NCBI GenBank assembly: GCA_900762805.1
Contig: CAAFHY010000256.1
Span: forward strand, 1 to 10,196
DNA: 10,196 nt
Direction of reading: 5' to 3'
Source of the DNA: Oscillospiraceae bacterium
GTDB lineage: Bacteria; Bacillota; Clostridia; Oscillospirales; Ruminococcaceae
A program made the translations under genes and the position numbers. The stretch's first letter is position 1, and each line of letters starts with the position of its first letter. The notes beneath the pieces are model-generated. The model searched no databases. It saw nothing but the letters and a program-made list of their open reading frames with translations, and was not told the origin of the DNA. Below are positions 6,784 through 10,196 of this stretch, in pieces.

Positions 6784-7530
6784 TTATTTCTCCGTTCGCC
6801 CTATGACATCATAAAAATCCAGCGTCGCAGGGCGCCGCTCCAATTGCTGCTCCACATATTTTTCGGTCAGGCCCGACAGCACCGCCAGCTGCGCATCGGG
6901 CAGGCGAAAGGAAAAAACCCTTTTCGGCTCAGCCGACACGATATAGCGCATGGCCGCCAGCGCCGCGCCGCTGCTGTTGAGCGGCAGCCCCAGCCCGGCG
7001 GCGCATTCAGCGCAGACAAAGTCGCCCCGCAGCGGGTCGAAGGCAATGGCCCGGCCGCCCGGCGCGCCGCAGAGACGGCAGCCGTCCAGCCCCGGCATAT
7101 AGCCGGCCAGCGACAGAAGCTTCAGCTCAAAGGCGCTTTTGACGATGCGGCGGTCGCCGCCGGCGTTGAGCAGGTGAAGCGCCGTCAGCGCCAGCGACAA
7201 AAAATCGCCCGCATCCTCATCGACCGGTGCGAGGAGCCGGAGCAGCTCGCACAAATAGGCTGCAAGCGACAACGCCGCAACATCGGCCGCCAGCGCAACG
7301 AATTGCAGCTTATCGGCGGCCGAATCGACGGTGTACATATTTCTTCCCTTAAACAGCTCGAACTGGCTGTAGCAGTAGACGGCGGTCGGCGCGCACAGGC
7401 GGCTGCCGGGGCGGCGGGAGCCTTTGGCGCAGGCCGAAACAAGGCCGTTCGGGGTGAGGATCGAAATGATCCGATCAGCCTCACCGGTCTTGACCTCCCA
7501 TATCACCAGTCCGTCGATCGTCAGCTTCAC
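6784..7530 (-). CDS. recO: DNA repair protein RecO
   Basis: RecO anneals single strands and, with RecR, loads RecA onto SSB-coated gaps in the RecF pathway. The product starts with the family's OB-fold pattern (KLTIDGLVI, then GEADRIISILTPNGLV) and continues with KGSRRPGSRL. It has a four-cysteine zinc motif, CRLCG then CAEC, at Cys151, Cys154, Cys173 and Cys176. I choose the GTG at 7530 (248 residues). It has GAGGAG (7538-7543) seven bases upstream and places the first strand where RecO proteins usually begin. The ATG at 7545 would add five residues and has no ribosome binding site. The gene overlaps the end of yqzL by 50 bases in another frame, and its stop lies four bases before mutS2. The family call is firm; the start is the uncertain part. 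Confidence 0.93.
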   Translation of the reverse strand: MKLTIDGLVIWEVKTGEADRIISILTPNGLVSACAKGSRRPGSRLCAPTAVYCYSQFELFKGRNMYTVDSAADKLQFVALAADVAALSLAAYLCELLRLLAPVDEDAGDFLSLALTALHLLNAGGDRRIVKSAFELKLLSLAGYMPGLDGCRLCGAPGGRAIAFDPLRGDFVCAECAAGLGLPLNSSGAALAAMRYIVSAEPKRVFSFRLPDAQLAVLSGLTEKYVEQQLERRPATLDFYDVIGRTEK

Positions 7531-7630
7531 TGCTTGGCTCCTCATCCCGGTCGGCGGCGCGGCGGTAGAGCAGATAATCGCTCACACAGCCGGTCGAGAC
7601 AAATCTGTTCCAGTAATCCTGTTGCTTCAA
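7481..7630 (-). CDS. yqzL: YqzL-like small protein, TTG start
   Basis: This 49-codon frame lies between era and recO, exactly where Bacillus subtilis has yqzL. Its N-terminal half, DYWNRFVSTGCVSDYLLYRR (residues 5-24), has the YqzL pattern as I know it: an aromatic W..F, then TG, then an acidic residue followed by YLL. YqzL function is unknown. The TTG at 7630 is preceded by a strong GGGAGGT (7638-7644) at seven bases. An in-frame GTG three codons upstream overlaps that site and is less likely. The C-terminal half is hydrophilic and overlaps the recO start in another frame, so the two are probably translationally coupled. The overlap and the non-ATG start make it easy to miss. The call rests on position plus motif. 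Confidence 0.72.
   Translation of the reverse strand: MKQQDYWNRFVSTGCVSDYLLYRRAADRDEEPSSEADDRRTGDMGGQDR
7538..7543 (-). promoter_or_regulatory. Ribosome binding site supporting the GTG start of recO
   Basis: GAGGAG (7543 to 7538 on the minus strand) lies seven bases before the GTG at 7530. It overlaps the alternative ATG at 7545, which would have to be occupied to use this site, so it favours the GTG. It sits inside the yqzL coding frame. Confidence 0.6.
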
Positions 7631-7637
7631 AACTGAC

Positions 7638-7644
7638 ACCTCCC
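7638..7644 (-). promoter_or_regulatory. Ribosome binding site of yqzL
   Basis: GGGAGGT on the minus strand lies seven bases before the TTG at 7630. No other start within reach gives a longer product apart from the overlapping GTG. This strong, well-spaced site is a main argument that the short frame is a real gene. Confidence 0.7.
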
Positions 7645-7706
7645 TTACGGGTTATTGTTCCCGCTGCTCCCATTGTATGAGAGGAAATGTCAGTCAATTC
7701 TTCTTT

Positions 7707-8591
7707 TCAGTAGCCCAGCGACACAAGCTCCTTTTCGCGGTTGCGCCAGCCCTCAGTCACCTTGACATAGCACTTGAGGTTGACGTGCGCGCCGAGGAAT
7801 TCCTCGGCCGCCAGCCGCGACGCGGTGGCGATTTTCTTGAGCATGGCCCCATGCCGGCCGATGATCATGCCCTTGTGACTCTGCTTTTCGCAGATGATGA
7901 GCACGTCGATATCGATGATCCCGTCCTCCCGCACCCTGAAGCTCTCGGTCGAGACGGCGCAGCCGTGGGGCAGCTCGTCGCGCAGCGCACACAGCAGCTG
8001 CTCACGGACCAGCTCGGCCACGATGACGCGCTCCGGCTGATCGGTCAGCGCATCGTCGGGGAAAAAGTGCGGACCCTCGGCGGCATACTGCCGGAGCAGC
8101 TCCAGCAGCCCGTCGCAGCCCTCGCCGGTGACGGCGGACAGGCAGACCGAAGCGTCGAACGGATAGTCGGCGCACAGCTTTTCGGCGCACGCACGCGCCT
8201 TTTTCTTGCTGGGCGCGGCGTCGAGCTTGTTGACGACCAGCACGACGGGGATGCACCGCGCACGGACGTTGGCCAGCAGCTCCTGCTCCTCCTCGTCAAG
8301 CGTCGGCTTGGCATAGGTCAGGAACAGCGCGACATCGACATCGTCGGACGAATCGAGCACCGCCTTTTCCATATGCTCGTCCAGCTTATTGCGGGGGCGG
8401 TGAAAGCCGGGCGTATCACAGAAAACGTACTGCACCTCGCCCTCAGTGATGATGCCGGTGATGCGGGTGCGGGTGGTCTGCGGCTTGGGGGAGGTGATCG
8501 CGATCTTGGCGCCCACCAGACGGTTGAGAAGCGTTGATTTGCCCATGCTGGGCCGCCCGATGATCGAGCAGAAAACCGAGCTCTGCGCCAT
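7707..8591 (-). CDS. era: GTPase Era, 16S rRNA and 30S assembly factor
   Basis: Era binds the 3' end of 16S rRNA and checks late 30S subunit assembly. The 294-residue product has the family length and all GTPase motifs: G1 GRPSMGKST (12-20), the G2 threonine within PQTTR (37-41), G3 DTPG (59-62), G4 NKLD (121-124) and G5 SA (152-153). The C-terminal KH RNA-binding domain shows GMIIGRHGAML (241-251), with the GxxG loop. G1 reads PSMGKST where Era proteins usually have PNVGKST; the phosphate-binding lysine and the following Ser-Thr are intact, so activity is expected. The ATG at 8591 shares one base with the ybeY stop (TGATG), and a GAGGA site lies nine bases upstream inside ybeY. YbeY and Era act together in 16S rRNA maturation, which fits their coupling. 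Confidence 0.97.
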   Translation of the reverse strand: MAQSSVFCSIIGRPSMGKSTLLNRLVGAKIAITSPKPQTTRTRITGIITEGEVQYVFCDTPGFHRPRNKLDEHMEKAVLDSSDDVDVALFLTYAKPTLDEEEQELLANVRARCIPVVLVVNKLDAAPSKKKARACAEKLCADYPFDASVCLSAVTGEGCDGLLELLRQYAAEGPHFFPDDALTDQPERVIVAELVREQLLCALRDELPHGCAVSTESFRVREDGIIDIDVLIICEKQSHKGMIIGRHGAMLKKIATASRLAAEEFLGAHVNLKCYVKVTEGWRNREKELVSLGY

Positions 8592-9100
8592 CAGCGGCGA
8601 TCCTCGTCAATCACATAGCTGCTGCCGCGCGGCAGGCCGAGGCGGGCCAGGATATATTCCTCGCGCTCACGCATGCGCACCTGCTCCAGCCCGCCGGCCT
8701 CATGGTCGTAGCCCAGCAGGTGCAGCATCGAATGAACAGTCAGAAAAGCCACCTCGCGCTGGAGCGAATGGCCGAATTCCTCAGCCTGCTCCATAGCGCG
8801 CTCCATCGAAATAACGATATCACCCAGCGTGTAGAGACCGGTGTCCTCATTGATGGGAAAATCCTTGCCGTTATCGCCATAGGGGAAGGACAGCACATCG
8901 GTGGCGGTCGGCTTGTTGCGGTATTCGGTATTGAGCTTTTTGATCTCGTCGTTGTCAACGAAGGAAACGCTGATCTCGGCGCCGCCGGAGAACTTCTCGG
9001 TGTCCAGAACGGCGTTGCAGCAGCGGCGCACCAGCAGCCGGGTGCCCGATGGGATCTTGACAGCCTTCTGACGGTTGCTGATATAAACTTTATTGGACAT
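8591..9100 (-). CDS. ybeY: Endoribonuclease YbeY
   Basis: YbeY is a single-strand-specific metal-dependent endoribonuclease needed for 16S rRNA 3'-end maturation and ribosome quality control. The 169-residue product carries the zinc motif HxxxHxxxxxH as His123, His127 and His133 in VHSMLHLLGYDHE. It also has the conserved segment LNTEYRNKPTATDVLSFP (56-73), whose Arg61 matches the conserved basic residue of the active cleft. The ATG at 9100 lies three bases after the phoH stop. Its GAGGT site overlaps the last codons of phoH, so translation is probably coupled. The downstream gene era overlaps by one base. Confidence 0.96.
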   Translation of the reverse strand: MSNKVYISNRQKAVKIPSGTRLLVRRCCNAVLDTEKFSGGAEISVSFVDNDEIKKLNTEYRNKPTATDVLSFPYGDNGKDFPINEDTGLYTLGDIVISMERAMEQAEEFGHSLQREVAFLTVHSMLHLLGYDHEAGGLEQVRMREREEYILARLGLPRGSSYVIDEDRR

Positions 9101-9103
9101 ATT

Positions 9104-10075
9104 CTACCTCTTTCTGTCTGACTGCGGGCGCCCCCCCCGATCATAGGTTTTGATGATATCAGATACGATGCGCGAGCGCACGACATCCTTTTCGCTGAAA
9201 CGGACGATCTCCAGCCCCTCGATGCCGTTCAGCACACGGGCCGCCTCCACCAGGCCCGATTTCTTATCCCTCGGCAGATCGATCTGCGTCACATCGCCGT
9301 TGACGGCCATGCGCGATCCATTGCCGATGCGGGTGAGGAACATCTTGATCTGCTCGCCGGTGGTATTCTGCGCCTCATCGAGAATGATAAAGGCGTTTTC
9401 AAGCGTCCGCCCGCGCATATAGGCCAGCGGTGCCACCTCGATAATGCCCTTTTCCATCAGCTTGCTGAAGCTCTCCTGCCCCATGGTGTCGAACAGGGCG
9501 TCATACAGGGGGCGCAGATAGGGATCGACCTTGTTCTGCATATCGCCCGGCAAAAAGCCCAGCCTCTCGCCCGCCTCGACGGCAGGGCGGGTCAGAATGA
9601 TGCGGGAAACCTCGTGTGCCTTGAGGGCGCGCACCGCCATGGCGACGGCCAGATAGGTCTTGCCGGTGCCGGCGGGGCCGATGGAGATGACGATGGTATT
9701 CTTCTTGAGCGCTTCGACATATTTTTTCTGACCCAGCGTCCTGGGGCGGATGGGCTTGCCCCGCGGGGTGATGAGGACGCTCTCGCCGCCCAGCTCGGCG
9801 ACGCCGGCCTCGTTGCCCGATTTGACCAGATTGACGCAGTAGCGCACCGACTGCTCGTCGAGATAGTCGTTGGTTCTAAGCATATGGAGCATGGCCTCGG
9901 CCGCGCGGACGGCCGCCGCGACATTATCCTCGTCGCCAAGGAAGGCCCAGCGCTCGCCGCGGTCGCTGATGGTAACCAGAAATTCGCGCTCAAGGATCTT
10001 CAGGTTTTCACCAAGGCTGCCGCACAGGCGGACAGATGCGGCGGGATCATCAAAAACAAAGTCTTTTTGTGCCAT
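9104..10075 (-). CDS. phoH: PhoH-family ATPase (PhoH/YbeZ type)
   Basis: This 323-residue P-loop ATPase belongs to the PhoH/YbeZ group usually found beside ybeY. The E. coli homologue YbeZ is reported to interact with YbeY, so a role in RNA or ribosome metabolism is the best guess; the biochemical function is not settled. Walker A is GPAGTGKT (133-140), followed by the family segment LTRPAVEAGERLGFLPGD (161-178) and Walker B ILDEAQN (231-237). An RNA-binding-like N-terminal region (about residues 1-70) precedes the ATPase domain. It is the first gene of the six-gene operon. The ATG at 10075 is preceded by GAGGG (10079-10083) only three bases away, a short spacing that may lower initiation. 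A promoter lies about 30 bases upstream. Confidence 0.95.
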   Translation of the reverse strand: MAQKDFVFDDPAASVRLCGSLGENLKILEREFLVTISDRGERWAFLGDEDNVAAAVRAAEAMLHMLRTNDYLDEQSVRYCVNLVKSGNEAGVAELGGESVLITPRGKPIRPRTLGQKKYVEALKKNTIVISIGPAGTGKTYLAVAMAVRALKAHEVSRIILTRPAVEAGERLGFLPGDMQNKVDPYLRPLYDALFDTMGQESFSKLMEKGIIEVAPLAYMRGRTLENAFIILDEAQNTTGEQIKMFLTRIGNGSRMAVNGDVTQIDLPRDKKSGLVEAARVLNGIEGLEIVRFSEKDVVRSRIVSDIIKTYDRGGRPQSDRKR

Positions 10076-10106
10076 TGTCCCTCGAAGAATGGTTATATTC
10101 TGAATT

Positions 10107-10136
10107 ATTATAACACATCCCGGCTGCCGTTTACAA
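10107..10136 (-). promoter_or_regulatory. Extended -10 promoter of the phoH-mutS2 operon
   Basis: On the minus strand, TGTTATAAT (10115 to 10107) combines an extended TGn with a perfect TATAAT. TTGTAA (10136 to 10131) lies 18 bases upstream and matches the -35 consensus at four of six positions. Transcription would begin near 10100, giving a leader of about 25 bases. A second TATAAT (10168 to 10163) lacks a recognisable -35 within the window. The surrounding A/T-rich DNA stands out from the coding region. Confidence 0.7.
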
Positions 10137-10196
10137 GTTCATGCGGCTCATATTTTATATCTATTATACAAATTCTGGGGGAAGAGGCATCGCTGC

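Noticed and set aside
7631-7706. Possible promoter between era and yqzL (TTGACT with TACAAT on the minus strand)
   Set aside because: The spacing is only 14 bases, too short for sigma-A, and the gene spacing fits a continuous operon.
10163-10168. Second TATAAT upstream of phoH
   Set aside because: At 17-18 bases further upstream the sequence (GATGCC or CGATGC on the minus strand) does not resemble a -35 element.
1-10196. CRISPR arrays, tRNA or rRNA genes, insertion sequences, prophage or defence genes
   Set aside because: I saw no regularly spaced repeats, no tRNA-like cloverleaf, no transposase or integrase motif and no defence-gene family; the genes present are core housekeeping genes.

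Overview
This window comes from a GC-rich bacterium whose gene order and families point to the Firmicutes. The main clues are the phoH-ybeY-era-yqzL-recO order, a MutS2 with a C-terminal Smr domain, a short CarD-like regulator, strong AGGAGG ribosome binding sites and sigma-A-type promoters. A high-GC member of the Clostridia, perhaps in the Oscillospirales/Ruminococcaceae range, is my best inference; no rRNA or species marker is present to confirm it. Nine genes are clear, one of them a 49-codon gene with a TTG start.

Left region (1-3116). A two-gene operon on the minus strand, tldD (1630-3060) then tldE/pmbA (346-1617), encodes the two subunits of a TldD/TldE-type zinc protease. TldD keeps the HExxxH motif and the distal zinc-ligand cysteine; the partner lacks HExxxH, as TldE proteins do. 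The operon has a promoter at 3111-3139 and a stable hairpin just ahead of the tldD ribosome binding site. The 345 bases after tldE hold a weak terminator-like hairpin and small inverted repeats, but no gene I can support.

Middle region (3061-4406). A CarD/CdnL-type RNA-polymerase-binding regulator (3396-3896, plus strand) is transcribed divergently from tldD, from a near-consensus promoter (TTGAAA-17-TATAAT). Beyond it lie about 510 bases with no supported gene. They contain a perfect 14-bp hairpin, probably the carD terminator, a family of degenerate direct repeats, and a hairpin next to the mutS2 stop codon.

Right region (4407-10136). A compact minus-strand operon reads phoH, ybeY, era, yqzL, recO, mutS2 from an extended -10 promoter at 10107-10136. 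Spacings are tiny or overlapping: 3 bases for phoH-ybeY, a one-base TGATG overlap for ybeY-era, a 50-base overlap for yqzL-recO, and 4 bases for recO-mutS2. Together the genes serve 16S rRNA maturation and small-subunit assembly (YbeY, Era, possibly the PhoH ATPase), recombinational repair (RecO) and a MutS2 ATPase linked to recombination control and to collided ribosomes. Compared with Bacillus subtilis, the cluster lacks pgpH, dgkA and cdd, and mutS2 follows recO where B. subtilis has glyQS.

Most of the window is ordinary core genome, and I found no convincing new system. The points most worth a second look are the altered LDLRG motif in the MutS2 Smr domain, the overlapping TTG-start yqzL gene, the repeat-bearing gap downstream of carD, and the leader hairpins of the divergent tldD/carD pair.
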